From positions 985,001 through 1,049,000 of the forward strand of contig CAJNDS010000779.1 in NCBI GenBank assembly GCA_905221605.1: 64,000 nucleotides of DNA, in the 5' to 3' direction. The stretch's first letter is position 1, and every line of letters begins with the position of its first letter. Below the pieces are notes generated by a model. It was not told the DNA's origin and did not search any database. It was given only the letters and a program-made list of their open reading frames with translations. Shown here piece by piece: positions 1-10,067 of the stretch. This DNA comes from Symbiodinium natans. Taxonomy: Eukaryota; Sar; Dinophyceae; Suessiales; Symbiodiniaceae. The position numbers were made by a program, and so were the translations under genes.

Positions 1-60
1 ACTATGGTTTTCGATATCGGAATGTGCTATCGTGGCATCTGTTTGCTTCCACTCAGATGG

Positions 61-158
61 GCATTTCCCAAAAAAGGGGTCCCCTTTTTATACCCCACAT
101 GGAAGAGAATCCTCTTAAAGGAACGCCCAAGAAGGGTACCCCTATCTTCGGAAACCCC
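61..158. mobile_element. MITE-like element, family A, with 7-bp target duplication
   Basis: The two ends are inverted copies (left TTTCCCAAAAAAGGGGTCCC; right, complemented, TTTCCGAAGATAGGGGTACC). The element is flanked by the direct repeat CAGATGG at 54-60 and 159-165. No coding capacity. It lies in the intron region beyond the leftmost beta-helix exon. Confidence 0.6.
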
Positions 159-205
159 CAGATGGAAAAAGACCTGGTCGTCACCAAGTTGGCACCCTGC
201 CAAGC

Positions 206-292
206 CTCCAGCATCGTTTCGGGCTGTGGCATTGCGAATGGAAATGTTGCCCCCGGAGAGGTGGAAGAAACCAGTTGGGATCTGAATGGCAC
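206..292 (-). CDS. Beta-helix repeat exon
   Basis: 87 bp (29 codons), acceptor TCCAG|GTGCC, donor GGAG|GC. It encodes a repeat with the core FHLSGGNISIRNA and ends NDAG plus a split Gly. Leftmost exon found, so the gene continues beyond the window. Confidence 0.72.
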
Positions 293-3200
293 CTGGAGCA
301 ACATGCCACAGCCCGGCTGTGTAATCGTCATCTTGCACTGTTCAGAATCGAGATTAAGACTCAAGAAACTGGCTTCTGCAAACAAACAAGCCAACAAACA
401 AACAAATAAACGAACAAACTCTAGCAAGCAAGCAAGCAAACAAAGAGACGGATGTGCCGATAATTCCACAGTGGAGCTGAAGATGTACTGACATGAACAG
501 CTTGACATGTCTGAAAAAAGTCTCGCCGTCATGGATTTGATTTGAAGATGCTTGAAAACTGCCTCCGCAAATGTTCAATTTTGCAGGTACGGTTGTTGAA
601 CATGCTTGAACCGATCCACTGACCGCGTCAAGTCGACAGACCCGAAGCCCCAGCAGTCACTAGCAAGCACCAGCAATGACAATGACTACACCCGCTCAAG
701 CTGCCACCACACAATCACAGGAGTCACATTACACTGTCATTGCAGATCGTTTCTTCCAGGACCTTGCACACCAACACAAGAACGCATGGCCAATAGAGCT
801 CATGATCCTTCAATGAACCCTCGATGCCTGCTGAACCGCGTGCTTCGGTGTGGCGAACTGAGAGGTGGCCCCCAGAAGCCTCCGTTTAGGGTTAAGGGGT
901 GAGGGGTTTAGGGTTTAGGGTTTAGGGTTTAGGGTTTAGGATTTAGGGTTTAGGGACATGTCGTGAAGGGAAGGCTCCACTTGGTGTTGGAGAACTCAAG
1001 TCCCTTCTGCAAGGCCTGGGACTTGAACAAGTTCCCCTATTTTCCCTCAATGTGGCCCCCCTTATACTGACAGTCTTTCATGAGGATTGTAGTACCCCCT
1101 ACTACATTCCCCGTTACGGACTGATAGTATAAGGGGGAACATCCCAACCATCCAACCCCCCTTGTTGCAGCAGCAATCGAAACTATGACCCGCCTGGAAG
1201 GAGCCCATTTCGCTGATGAAGAGGGCACCTGCTCTGTTCGGGGAACAGCTCCAAAAAGGGTAAGAAACCACGTCATTTTTAAGACTTCTTCCTGTGGGGT
1301 TCAAGGTTTAGGGTATAGGAGGGGTGACTATATGGTGGGGCCCCGTAGTATTCCTGGGGACTTGGTTTGGTAACATCCAGAATGGGAGAATGAAGGTGCA
1401 ATGAGTGCGCTACACCGTGTCTAATTCGGAGTGCTAGTCGACCGGCTGCTAATGCCCTCACGCAGGTTACAGAATGCATTTTCTTTCTGTTTTGCATTAC
1501 CATTAAGATTCACGCGTTATGATAATCAAAGCCCACATGCACAGGATTCGCGCGCCAGAACAACAAGCCCCGAGAGATGACCTGGCATGCGATTTCAAGG
1601 GTGTGAGGGTTTAGAGTGTCGGGTTTGGGGTTTAGGGTTTAGGGTGTAGGGTACGGTTAAGGCCGGAGAATTAAAATAGGGTGTTTTGTTTTTTTTTGGG
1701 AGTGTTTCTTGTTTTTTGCTTTAGGGTTTAGGGTTTAGGGTCTAGGGTCTGGGGTCTAGGGTCTAGGGTCTAGGGTTTAGGGTTTAGGGTTTAGGGTTTA
1801 GGGTTTAGGGAAAAAGGGTTTAGGGTTTAGGGTTTAGGGTCTAGGGTCTAGGGTGTAGGGTTTAGGGTTTAGGGTTGAGGGTTTAGGGTTTAGGGTCTAG
1901 GGTCTAGGGTCTAGGGTCTAGGGTCTAGGGTCTAGGGTCTAGGGTCTAGGGTCTAGGGTCTAGGGTCTAGGGTTTAGGGTTTAGGGTTTTGGGTTTAGAG
2001 TTTAGGGTTTAGGGTTTAGGGTTTAGGGTTTAGGGTTTAGGGTTTAGGGATGTTTAGGGTTTACCAGTAGCAAGGACAAAAACAAAAAAAAAACAAAAAG
2101 AAACCAAAAAACAACTTAACAAAATAGACCTCCTACGGTGAGGTCTGGGTCCAAACGGCGAGCTGTTAGAAGATGTTAGAAGGTTTAGGGATTAGGACTT
2201 AGGGTGTAGGGTACGGTTAGTCCGAGTCCCAACGGCGAGCTGTTAGAACGAGCTGTTTCGCTTGCTACAAGCAAGATAACAAACAGAGACATCTTGTTTG
2301 GAGTTGGCAGGTGGCGGCAACAATGTGCGATGTGCACGTGCGCCGGGTGCCCCAGTAAAATGGAAGAACAATGATGTGGAGAAAGCCAAAACACGGATTC
2401 TGCAGAACTTGTTTTCAAATTGCGCAGTCTTTGATTGCTTCCACAAGCATGGCTTTGCAAAGCTCCGCCAAAAGAAGTCCCAACCGAGGCCTTCGGCGCT
2501 AGCGCGTTGCGTTGACCAACAGCATGAAACCGATTGCTACGCTTCAGCCAACTTCCCTGGCCAAGCTTGAAGGAGAACCCAGGCAAAGCCCCACTTTGGA
2601 TCCCAAGCCCTGCGCCTCCGTTTGCCTGGACCGTAGCCTGCTCAATCTCAACGTGCCCACCGGATAGGTTGAAGCCGCCACCTGATATCGCAATCGCACC
2701 TCGCATCTCACAGGTTGAGCAGTTCTGATGCTAAGGGTTTCACGTCACGTGTCTCAATGTGAGATCCGATTGCTCTCACTTGCACTGAAAACCCTGCTGC
2801 AAACCCCCACAGACATGGCCTCCGAACGATTCGGCCGCGCACCACTTGCTGCTGAAGAGGCCACCAGAGAAATTGATGCCATCCTCAACCGAAAGCGCAC
2901 CTGCCAGACAACAGTACGACATAGCTCGCCTCAAACTCAACACCCTTCAGAACCCCTCACTCCCGCCATCTTCTACTACTACCGCATCTTGAGCTCCCTC
3001 CCATGCCTCCTCTACCATCTAGAGTAGCAATCGACCCTGAGTAATTCAGACGACCGAGTCCCGCTGCATCTTCCAGTGAGGACCGAAGAACTATGATGGC
3101 CTGAATCCAGGTCCACAAAGCCCCAACCAGGCCCACAAGGCCTCCGCGATATTCTGCATCGCACCACTTGCTGCTGAAGATGCCACCGGAGAAGTTGAGC

Positions 3201-3558
3201 CCACCTTTCACCGCCAGCGCACCTGTCAGACAGAGCATCTCAATTTCCTCACAGTACGAGAATGAAGCCCCTTGTGGCATTCTGAGTTTGAAACTTCTTG
3301 TAGCATTCTGAGTTCTTTAGGGCGAAAAATCGCTGGTTTCGAGGATTCTCGCGCCTAGCTGACTTGACTAGCTGGGGGCGGACCACTCTGCAGTCTCTAT
3401 CTCTCGCTCACTCTCTCTCTCTCTCTCTCTCTCTTTTTCTTTCTAGGGGGCGTGGGGGCAAGCCCCCTGGCTTCGCGCCAGCCCCGGCATTCGGGACCCT
3501 CCGAGTTGCCCGGAGAAAAGCGTGTCGTATGAGCACGGCGCTTTTATCCCCTCTTTCC

Positions 3559-3590
<32 letters not shown>

Positions 3591-5867
3591 GCTTCCTCTT
3601 CCTCTTCCTATTCCTGTCCCTTCCCCTTCCCAAGCCTCCTTCCTCATCTTTCTCTTCCTCATTCTCTTACTCTTCGTTACGCCTAATGACTCGTGAGAAC
3701 TCCTAATTGCACTTAATTCCTCTTGGTTACTCTTAATCACCCTCAATTCCTCTTGCTTACTCTGAGTTACTGCTAACTGCTCTGAACTACTTTTAAGTAC
3801 TTTTCCTTGCTCTTACTAACTCTTCCTTACTCGCAATTGCTCTTACTCTTCTTCTAAGCCGAAGCTCTTCCCCCCCACTTTCTTCGGGGTCATCCTCGTT
3901 CTGCGCTTCTGGGCCTTTAAGGGCCCTCCCTCACAAAGCAGATGGCTCACAGCGGCAGCGCAGCAAGTGCTGCTGCGCTGCCCTTCCCACTCAACCTGAG
4001 GCCCATCTTCTGCTTGTGCTTCCGGGTTTAGGGTTTAGGGTTTAGGGTTTAGGGTTTAGGGTTTAGGGTTTAGGGTTTAGGGTTTAGGGTTTAGGGTTTA
4101 GGGTTTAGGGTTTAGGGTTTAGGGTTTAGGGTTTAGGGTCTAGGTGCCCCTTAGAGGCCACGAGGTGTTTTTCCTTCGGCTCGTGACCCACGTTGCTGCC
4201 GTTCGGCTTTTTAAGCTTGAGAACTCCTGTTGCCAAATCCACGCACGCACACACACTCTTTGGGCCCAGGATATACGCACACACTCACGTTCTTGTCATA
4301 CTTCTGCTGGTACTCATTCTTATACTTGTGTCTTCTTCATTTTATGCACTCATTCTTCACATGTGTTTACTTGCTTTTCTTCTTTCTCATGTTTCTTTCC
4401 ATTTACATGTGCACTCATGTTTCTCAGGGAACCTTTTTCTAACATCTGTGTTCTTTTACGCCCAAGCCCAAACCCAATGCCCGCAGGCGGTTTAAGGTTG
4501 GATTCTGCGCTTGCAGGCGTCTTGGCTTTAGGGTTTAGGGTTTGGGTGGGCTGGCAGCTGAACTTCGCCCTGAACCTCAACCGCCGAATCTTCGCAGTCT
4601 TGCGTGGGCTTCAACCCAGAAGACTCTCAACCTTTTTTAGGGCCCTGCGGCCCTGCGCCTAAACCCTCACTTTGAAAATCATTTCTGAATAGGTCCCCTG
4701 AGAAGGAAAGAAGAGAAACTAAAAGCTATTTCAAAAGCACAACCCAGAACTTTGGGAACCCTAAACCCTAAACCCCAAACCCTAAACCCTACTTTAGGCC
4801 TCCGCTTTCTGCGGAGCAGCCCTCGACCAGCAGTTGGCCACCGCGAAAGTGGGCGCCATCGGCTGCGTGCACGGCGCCTCACACCGCCAAGCATGAAGAA
4901 ACCATAGAGTAGGGTTCAGGGTTTAGGGTTTAGGGCTTAGGCTTTAGGGCTTAGGGTTTAGGGTTTGGGGGGTGGGGGTTAGGATTAAGGGTTTAGGCTA
5001 TCTGAGTTGGAGAGCTCCTGGGAAGTTCAGATAAGAAAGTTCTGCCACATTCTGGCACCCACGCCTCCAACATCGTTCTCGGACGACGCGTTGTGGATGG
5101 AAATGTTCCCTCCTGAAACCTCCAATATGCCCTCAGCGACGTAGATGGCACCTGAATGGCGCAAAACACCCTAACCCCTAACCCCTAAACCCTAAACCTG
5201 GTAAGAGCGCTGAAGCATGGCAAAATCACGCAATCTACCTTGCCAATTCTCAGCATCTCAAACCCCAAACCCCAAACCCCAAACCCCAAACCCTAAACCC
5301 TAAACCCTAACCCAAGAAGGCCTCCCGAGGCGTGCGATGTAGAGTTCCTCACTCGGACATCGCCCCCGGACAGCGTCAAGCCGCCGCTGTATACTGCGAT
5401 TCCACCTGGCATGTGTGTGGCCGATGCTCCCTGTCTAGGGTTTAGGGATGTTTAGGGTTTAGAGTTTACGGTTTAAGATTTATGCTCCTTGCCCGCCTGT
5501 CTACACTTCTGGGCAATTTCCCCAAGTAGAATAAAACCCCCTTAGGCCCCCCAAGAAGGGCCCCCCCCCCCCCCAATTATCGGGAAACCTATGCGTATAT
5601 AAATGGCATATGTGGGCTCCATCTATCTGTACACCTAGAGCTACAACACAAGTGCAACATGTGGCATGGCAGCACAAACCCTAGACCCTAGACCCTAAAC
5701 CCTAAACCCTAAACCCGGCTAAAGACATGGTCTGCCTCCAAAAGTGGAGGAGCACCCTTCCAAGAGCAAGCTTCCGCCGCGCAAGACGGCGCCGCGCTCG
5801 GAAGAAACGGCGCCTGTTGAGCCCAAGGCGGTTTATTGGGGTTTTAGGGTTTAGGGTTTGGGGTTGA

Positions 5868-5898
<31 letters not shown>

Positions 5899-7266
5899 TA
5901 GGGTTTAGGGGTAGAGTTTAGGTTTTTTTTGGGTTACCCGCCTAGCTGAGGGTTTCGGGTTTTGGGTTTCGGGCCAAGAACTAACTCTAGGCTTGTTTTT
6001 GGGGGGGGGGGGGCTCAGGATCGACCTTTCGAGCCTGCAAAACAAGAGCTTCGGTAGGATTCCCATAGCCAGGCCGGGAGATTGCAACTCCTAACCCTAA
6101 ACCCTAAACCCTAAACCCTAAACCCTAAACCCTAAACCCTAAACCCTAAACCCTAAACCCTAAACCCTAAACCCTAAACCCACTAACTCGGGATGGAGCC
6201 TCCACCGCTGCTAGAGGTGCAGTTGTGGAAGGCTAGGTGGCCACCAGAAATCTCGATGTCCCCCTGCACATGGAGGGCTCCTGCACCACGACTGCTTGCA
6301 TCGGGTTGCGAAACCTAAACTATCAACCGGCGCTTCGGGTGTCAAAGGAATTGAAACTTTCCTGCAACATCTTCCGGCCCACGTCATCTCAGAGATGTCT
6401 AAGTTTCAGGGTTTGGCGCTGGGACCACCCGAGTCCACCTGATTGGAGACCACCGCACATTGTGTTTAGGGCTGGTGTCGGGTCTGCATGGGGCTTGGGG
6501 CATCAGGCGCAGGGCTTCATGATTTAACGCTTCGGGCTTAGGGATTCGGTAGCAAACGAGTAGCGGCTCAGCGCAAAATATCCTGCATGTCATACCGAGT
6601 CATACCATTCAGCCCGTCAGAGTATTTTTTACCGCAGAAGCCTAGGTCTTGGGCTTTAGGGCGTGAGGCCCGTGCCTCCAGTGAACTCCGCAGAGCAGCC
6701 AGCAGCTTCGAAGCGGCCCCCGGACTGCCGGAAGCTGCCTGAAGCTGCACAGCTTTCCAGGGCTTGGAGTTCAGAAAAGCGGGGCTACCCTTATACTAAA
6801 TATTCCCCATACACTACAATGTCACTATGATGGGGGGTTGGGGAGGGGTTAAAATTCGGGGGAAGGGATTAGCAGCTGCCCCATGGGTGGCCAACCAAGG
6901 CATCGCCCGCGCCTTCCGCATACAAAGCTCCACCTCGCGCCGATCGGCAAGCCACAAAGAGCAGCACCCCTCCCAACAGCTCCACGTCGCCGGCAACCTT
7001 CAAGGCGCCCCCAAGGCGGTCTGTCGCTCGCTGCCTTTCCTTCCTGAGTCTGGCTTCAGTCCCAACGAATCCCAAAACACCTGCAGCACCCTAATGGATA
7101 TGGCCCTAAACCCTAAACCCTTAACCCTAAACCCTAAACCCTACACCCTAAATCAAGGCTGGAGCAGCTCGTCATCTTCAGTTGCTTGCGAGTTGTGGCA
7201 GCCTTCGAAAGCCACGTTCGCCGCAGGATGAAGGCTGAAATTGCCCCCAACGGTAACACAAGGTTC
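206..7266 (-). CDS. Multi-exon beta-helix-like repeat protein gene (partial, runs off left edge)
   Basis: At least 12 short minus-strand blocks, each 63-87 bp with AG before and GC or GT after, encode one repeat each of the form G-A-x-x-x-x-x-G-x-x-x-S-G-G-x-h-x-h-x-x-C/N-x, ending in Gly. Most core exons are multiples of three and begin and end in phase 1, splitting a Gly codon (..GGA G | GC GCC..), so they can be spliced, duplicated or lost without a frameshift. Such Gly-rich repeats of about 27 residues with alternating hydrophobics suit a right-handed parallel beta-helix, as in pectin-lyase-like or Pmp-like proteins; that fold is inferred. Core exons: 206-292, 1157-1228, 2616-2699, 2820-2900, 3142-3222, 4800-4877, 5065-5151, 5322-5405, 5736-5813, 6200-6280, 6676-6738 and about 6934-7010; 7159-7266 may be an upstream exon. 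No start codon or signal peptide was found. Function unknown. Confidence 0.72.
370..440. repeat. CAAA/CAAG-rich simple repeat
   Basis: Imperfect tandem AACAAAC and AGCAAGC units. Low complexity. The overlapping open frames on both strands are not credible genes. Confidence 0.6.
810..882 (-). CDS. Possible degenerate beta-helix repeat exon
   Basis: The minus strand reads EASGGHLSVRHTEARGSAG, matching the second half of the repeat (SGG-h-x-h). The first half is missing and a telomere-like array starts just upstream, so the exon may be truncated. Boundaries are approximate. Confidence 0.35.
901..953. repeat. Telomere-like (TTTAGGG)n array
   Basis: About seven units of TTTAGGG with a few variants, beside the degenerate beta-helix exon. 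Interstitial, since coding blocks lie on both sides. Confidence 0.9.
1050..1140. mobile_element. MITE-like element, family C
   Basis: About 85 bp with near-perfect terminal inverted repeats: CCCCCTTATACTGACAGTC on the left and GACTGATAGTATAAGGGGG on the right. Related ends occur near 27549-27575, 44452-44515 and 46889-46945. Non-coding. Confidence 0.6.
1157..1228 (-). CDS. Beta-helix repeat exon
   Basis: 72 bp, acceptor GCAG|GTGCC, donor GGGG|GTTGG. It encodes ALFISEMGSFQAGHSFDCCC and a short tail, with an unusual triple Cys. Phase 1 at both ends like its siblings. Here the intron starts GT rather than GC. Confidence 0.65.
1610..2051. repeat. Long telomere-like array with TCTAGGG variants
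   Basis: From about 1722 almost unbroken TTTAGGG and TCTAGGG heptamers; the TCTAGGG units form their own run near 1890-1970, showing local homogenisation. A weaker patch starts at 1610. Confidence 0.92.
2616..2699 (-). CDS. Beta-helix repeat exon
   Basis: 84 bp, acceptor GCGAG|GTGCG, donor CGGAG|GC. It encodes a repeat with the cores AIAISGGGFNLSGG and HVEIEQATVQANG. Phase 1 at both ends. Confidence 0.72.
2820..2900 (-). CDS. Beta-helix repeat exon, recent duplicate of the next one
   Basis: 81 bp, acceptor GCAG|GTGCG, donor CGGAG|GC. It encodes ALSVEDGINFSGGLFSSKWC and six more residues. Same length and nearly the same sequence as the exon at 3142-3222, including FSSKWC, so the two are sister copies. 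Confidence 0.75.
3142..3222 (-). CDS. Beta-helix repeat exon, sister copy
   Basis: 81 bp, acceptor ACAG|GTGCG, donor CGGAG|GC. It encodes ALAVKGGLNFSGGIFSSKWC and six more residues. Sister of the exon at 2820-2900. Confidence 0.75.
3400..3660. repeat. CT-rich microsatellites
   Basis: (TC)n runs at about 3405-3435 and 3562-3592, with TCTTCC-rich sequence after the second. They flank a GC-rich block with the short inverted repeat GGGGGCAAGCCCCC. No gene seen. Confidence 0.7.
4024..4141. repeat. Pure (TTTAGGG)n array, about 17 units
   Basis: Uninterrupted TTTAGGG heptamers, reading CCCTAAA on the coding strand of the beta-helix gene. Confidence 0.95.
4800..4877 (-). CDS. Beta-helix repeat exon
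   Basis: 78 bp, acceptor GTGAG|GCGCC, donor CGGAG|GC. It encodes AVHAADGAHFRGGQLLVEGC and five more residues. Aligns without gaps to the exon at 5736-5813. The intron runs straight into TTTAGGG-like sequence. Confidence 0.75.
5065..5151 (-). CDS. Beta-helix repeat exon
   Basis: 87 bp, acceptor TCAG|GTGCC, donor TGGAG|GC. It encodes AIYVAEGILEVSGGNISIHN and a further ASSENDVG. Closest sibling is the exon at 206-292 (shared SGGNISI-x-NA core). Confidence 0.75.
5250..5311. repeat. CCCTAAA/CCCCAAA array
   Basis: Telomere-like heptamers in the opposite orientation, ending about 11 bp before the donor side of the exon at 5322-5405. A smaller patch lies at 5158-5200. Confidence 0.9.
5322..5405 (-). 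CDS. Beta-helix repeat exon
   Basis: 84 bp, acceptor CCAG|GTGGA, donor GGGAG|GC. It encodes GIAVYSGGLTLSGGDVRVRN and a Ser/Thr-rich tail. Phase 1 at both ends. Confidence 0.74.
5736..5813 (-). CDS. Beta-helix repeat exon
   Basis: 78 bp, acceptor ACAG|GCGCC, donor TGGAG|GC. It encodes AVSSERGAVLRGGSLLLEGC and five more residues. The plus-strand reading is also open here, but the gap-free match to the exon at 4800-4877 and the splice sites favour minus. Confidence 0.7.
6087..6182. repeat. Pure (CCCTAAA)n array, about 13 units
   Basis: Uninterrupted CCCTAAA heptamers just downstream (in gene sense) of the exon at 6200-6280, so in the intron between two repeat exons. Confidence 0.95.
6200..6280 (-). 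CDS. Beta-helix repeat exon
   Basis: 81 bp, acceptor GCAG|GAGCC, donor TGGAG|GC. It encodes ALHVQGDIEISGGHLAFHNC and a Ser-rich tail ending in Gly-Gly. One of the clearest members of the repeat family. Confidence 0.77.
6676..6738 (-). CDS. Short beta-helix repeat exon
   Basis: 63 bp, acceptor TTCAG|GCAGC, donor TGGAG|GC. It encodes SFRQSGGRFEAAGCSAEFTG. Phase 1 at both ends but about five codons shorter than its siblings, lacking the first strand of the repeat. Confidence 0.65.
6934..7010 (-). CDS. Beta-helix repeat exon (boundaries approximate)
   Basis: The frame reads GALKVAGDVELLGGVLLFVA then CRSARG, ending at a GT donor in the same phase as its siblings. The open frame continues on both sides, so the true exon may be longer; no clear AG lies just before the repeat. 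Confidence 0.6.
7100..7156. repeat. CCCTAAA array
   Basis: About eight heptamers with variants, immediately beside the candidate exon at 7159-7266. Confidence 0.9.
7159..7266 (-). CDS. Possible upstream exon of the beta-helix gene
   Basis: After ACTCAG the minus strand reads EPCVTVGGNFSLHPAANVAF then EGCHNSQATEDDELLQ, resembling a repeat (GGN-h-x-L, F-E-G-C) with an acidic end. Frame and acceptor fit; the donor is uncertain. Confidence 0.45.
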
Positions 7267-8100
7267 CTGAGTTTCAGTCATTCCTGCAGATTCTCTAATG
7301 ACCTAATTGGCATGCCTACCTCATTGGGTCATACCTCACTTACATACATAGTGCATACACACCTGCATACACAAATACATGCACGTCTATATATACACAG
7401 AAATTATCGCACAAAACCTTCTTGGGTCGCAGCCCTGCCCAGTTTTTTACCAAGCAACTCTTGCATTGGTGCTGTCTCTCGCTTCTGTTCGCTTTCGTCA
7501 GGAAAATGCGCTTGTGCCCCAAAGCCGCGTTTATGTGTTTCCTGTATGTGTGTTCGATGACTGATTAATAACGGCAAAGATCCAAAATGCGTTTCTTCCA
7601 AGGCGCAGTGTTGTCGCGTGCGCTTTCATACTAAAACCTCGCATACCTTTCCCTTACAAAGTGTTTCAATGAAAGGCCCTAAAGCTTCAATGAGTTTGTA
7701 TTCGGCGACATGTTTTTTGGGAAAGGGAAACATGCATTCGACGAGACATACATCTGCAATGCCAATCGTTGAGTCACAGAGAAGCCGCAAGAAAACCATC
7801 TTTGGGTGTTGTTGGTGAAAAACTTGCCTGAAAAGGTCCGTCAGCCAGTGATGGGAACACAATCCATCCAGACCGAGAAATACATCTCGGAATTTGTACA
7901 TGCGCTTGCACGCGCGCTTTCTCGAGGGTAAACCCCACAGACAATAGTCTTTTTTTTCAGATCCAGTGCGCAAATTGTTGCAACATTTAGGGGCTTTCGA
8001 TGTTCGAAAACCTACACGACCGTAGGGGGTGATCTTGGGAGGAAACCATAGACGCAAACACGAACAACCTTATGCACTTCTCATGCGTGCGTGTACATTC

Positions 8101-8228
8101 TCAGAGCCAGGGCTCCCTGAAAGCACGGAGAGCCCGGAATCGCACGTCCCCCCGGATGCTGGTGGAGCCCTGGAACCGGAGGGGCGCCCGCAAAAGCACC
8201 TCTGCGCCTCTTGGCACCGGGAGCTTCA
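8101..8228 (-). CDS. Possible exon, beta-helix-like
   Basis: After CCCAAG the minus strand is open to a stop at 8101: KLPVPRGAEVLLRAPLRFQG followed by STSIRGDVRFRAL. An alternative acceptor AG|GCGCAG inside would give a phase-1 repeat exon like those to the left. No transcript support. Confidence 0.38.
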
Positions 8229-8299
8229 CTTGGGTTGAGGCTATAGGGACAGGTGTGGTTTAGGGTCTAGGGCTTAAGGCTTAGGGCTTACAGCTTAAG

Positions 8300-9750
8300 A
8301 CTTCGGGCTTCGGGCTTGGGCTTTGCTGTTGTTGCAACCCCGGAGAACCTCGCAAATTATCTGGGGGCTGGTGATCCAGAACTCTCCTCCAGTGCCTGTA
8401 ACCGATTTTGCGAATCCGCGGGCCTTCGGCGCTCAAGTTGCAAGGCGCAGAAAACTCCATCTGATCAAGGACCTGGGGAAATCCGTTCCGTGAAATCTCA
8501 TTCGCCCAGCTGCTTCCAAAGCGCGCAGCGTATTACAATAGCAACCCCAACCAATTGATCTACCGCAGATGGACACTTCCTCCGAAGTGCCCACAAGCAA
8601 CATCAGGATCTTGTGGGCTCAGTTTACACAACTATTCCATACACAAGCTCATGTGACGTTCTCAGGCAAAGAACGAGCGGAGAGTACCTCTAGCCGTCTG
8701 CCCCCTATTTTCCACACATCCCCAACAAACCCTTCCGGTCGGCCAAGACACCTCGTAGGTCCCTGCCAAGCGCAGTATTCCGTCATGGCATTTTGGCAAA
8801 GAGCGTTGCGCCTGAGAAGCACGTCGGCGCTCAAGCAAACAGAAACCTAAACATGCCAAGCGACCGGCCTTGTGTTGGGCCGCTCGGCCTCCAGAGAAGA
8901 ACAGCAAAACTTGTGATGGGATGGGAATGGACGCGCTTCAGGAGTTCAAGCACCCTGCCTTGGAACAAGAAGCTGTCGTTCAAGCTGCTTGCAAGGAGAA
9001 CGTCAGTGTGGTCCCATACACCTTGGCATGATGTAGCCCTGTTGGAGTATGTTTTTCGTACGAGTACTTTTTCTGCAGTTGTTGGGCCATGCGGCTGTGT
9101 TGTCTAAGCCGCGCACGTTCGCCAAGGAAAGTTGGCAAGGAAAAAACAGCCAAGATCCATGGAACTAGGCAGAGAGCCATGCCATTATCAAATTGGCAGG
9201 CTTGCCGGCCCCACACGTGGGCACATGAAGTAAACAGACAACAAGGCTTGAGCCTCCAACACATCAATGACGATCACAGGTATACCTGCATGCGCGCTCC
9301 ATCCTTTCGTCACATGACCAACAGCACAGAGAAATGGCAACACGTTGGGTTGTTTCGGCTGTCTGTTTGTTCTGCGTTTACTTCCAAGGTCTTTCCGCAG
9401 CAGAGGGAAAGGTAGAGTGGTACCAGCCAGAAGGGTCACTGAACCAAAGGACTCGAGACAGTAATGGGCAGCCATTGTTGAAACTTGCGTGACGTCGGAA
9501 CTGACCTCATCGGAACTTCGAGCGGCGGGCTGAATCTTGTGCTAACAGGGAGGCTGCCTTCAACCGGAATTCGAAAAGGTTGCTGCCATTAGCTTCAACA
9601 CATTACTACACAACAACGGAGCTAGAGCATGGCTAGTCAACCTTGTCTCTCCGAAGCCCCCTCTGCCGAGCACAGAACAACATTGAAATAAATACTATGT
9701 TCAAGCCACACCTGGCAATCCTCAAAAACAAGGAGATTGCAAGCTTCTAC
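8300..9750. other. No recognisable gene
   Basis: Apart from a short GC-rich patch of degenerate GGGCTTA units near 8262-8320, I see only short overlapping frames on both strands, none with convincing protein character or splice context. Confidence 0.5.
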
Positions 9751-9758
9751 CTGATGGA

Positions 9759-10035
9759 TCATCGCCCCTGCTTGGGCAGATAGTCGGAGCCAGCTGCAAA
9801 CCCAGGCCAATCGTCCATCACGCACTGCGGATTGGCAAACTCCAAAACCAGCACGTCGGGCAAGCGCAAAGACGATGAATTCGTAAGCAGGTGCTTCGAT
9901 CTTTCGATCAGGCGCTTGAGCTCGGATGCGAGCTTCTTGCCGGCTGCTTTCGAATCAACAGTCTCTGCATCAGCGATGCACCTGTTCAGGCGCGCTCTGT
10001 TAGCCGATGTAGGCTCAGCATGGCACACGACAAGC
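9759..10035 (-). CDS. Hypothetical protein exon
   Basis: Minus-strand open frame with balanced composition ending at a stop: SANRARLNRCIADAETVDSK, then a Lys/Leu-rich amphipathic stretch (ASELKRLIERSKHLL), then LPDVLVLEFANPQCVMDDWP. It looks like the C-terminal part of a real protein but matches no family I recognise. Upstream it abuts retrotransposon sequence, so the start is unknown. Confidence 0.42.
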
Positions 10036-10067
10036 ATTGATTGAAGGTGCATGGCCACAACCCGCGC

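Noticed and set aside
901-7156. TTTAGGG arrays as a true chromosome end
   Set aside because: Arrays lie in both orientations with exons between them and continue to 48 kb, so they are interstitial.
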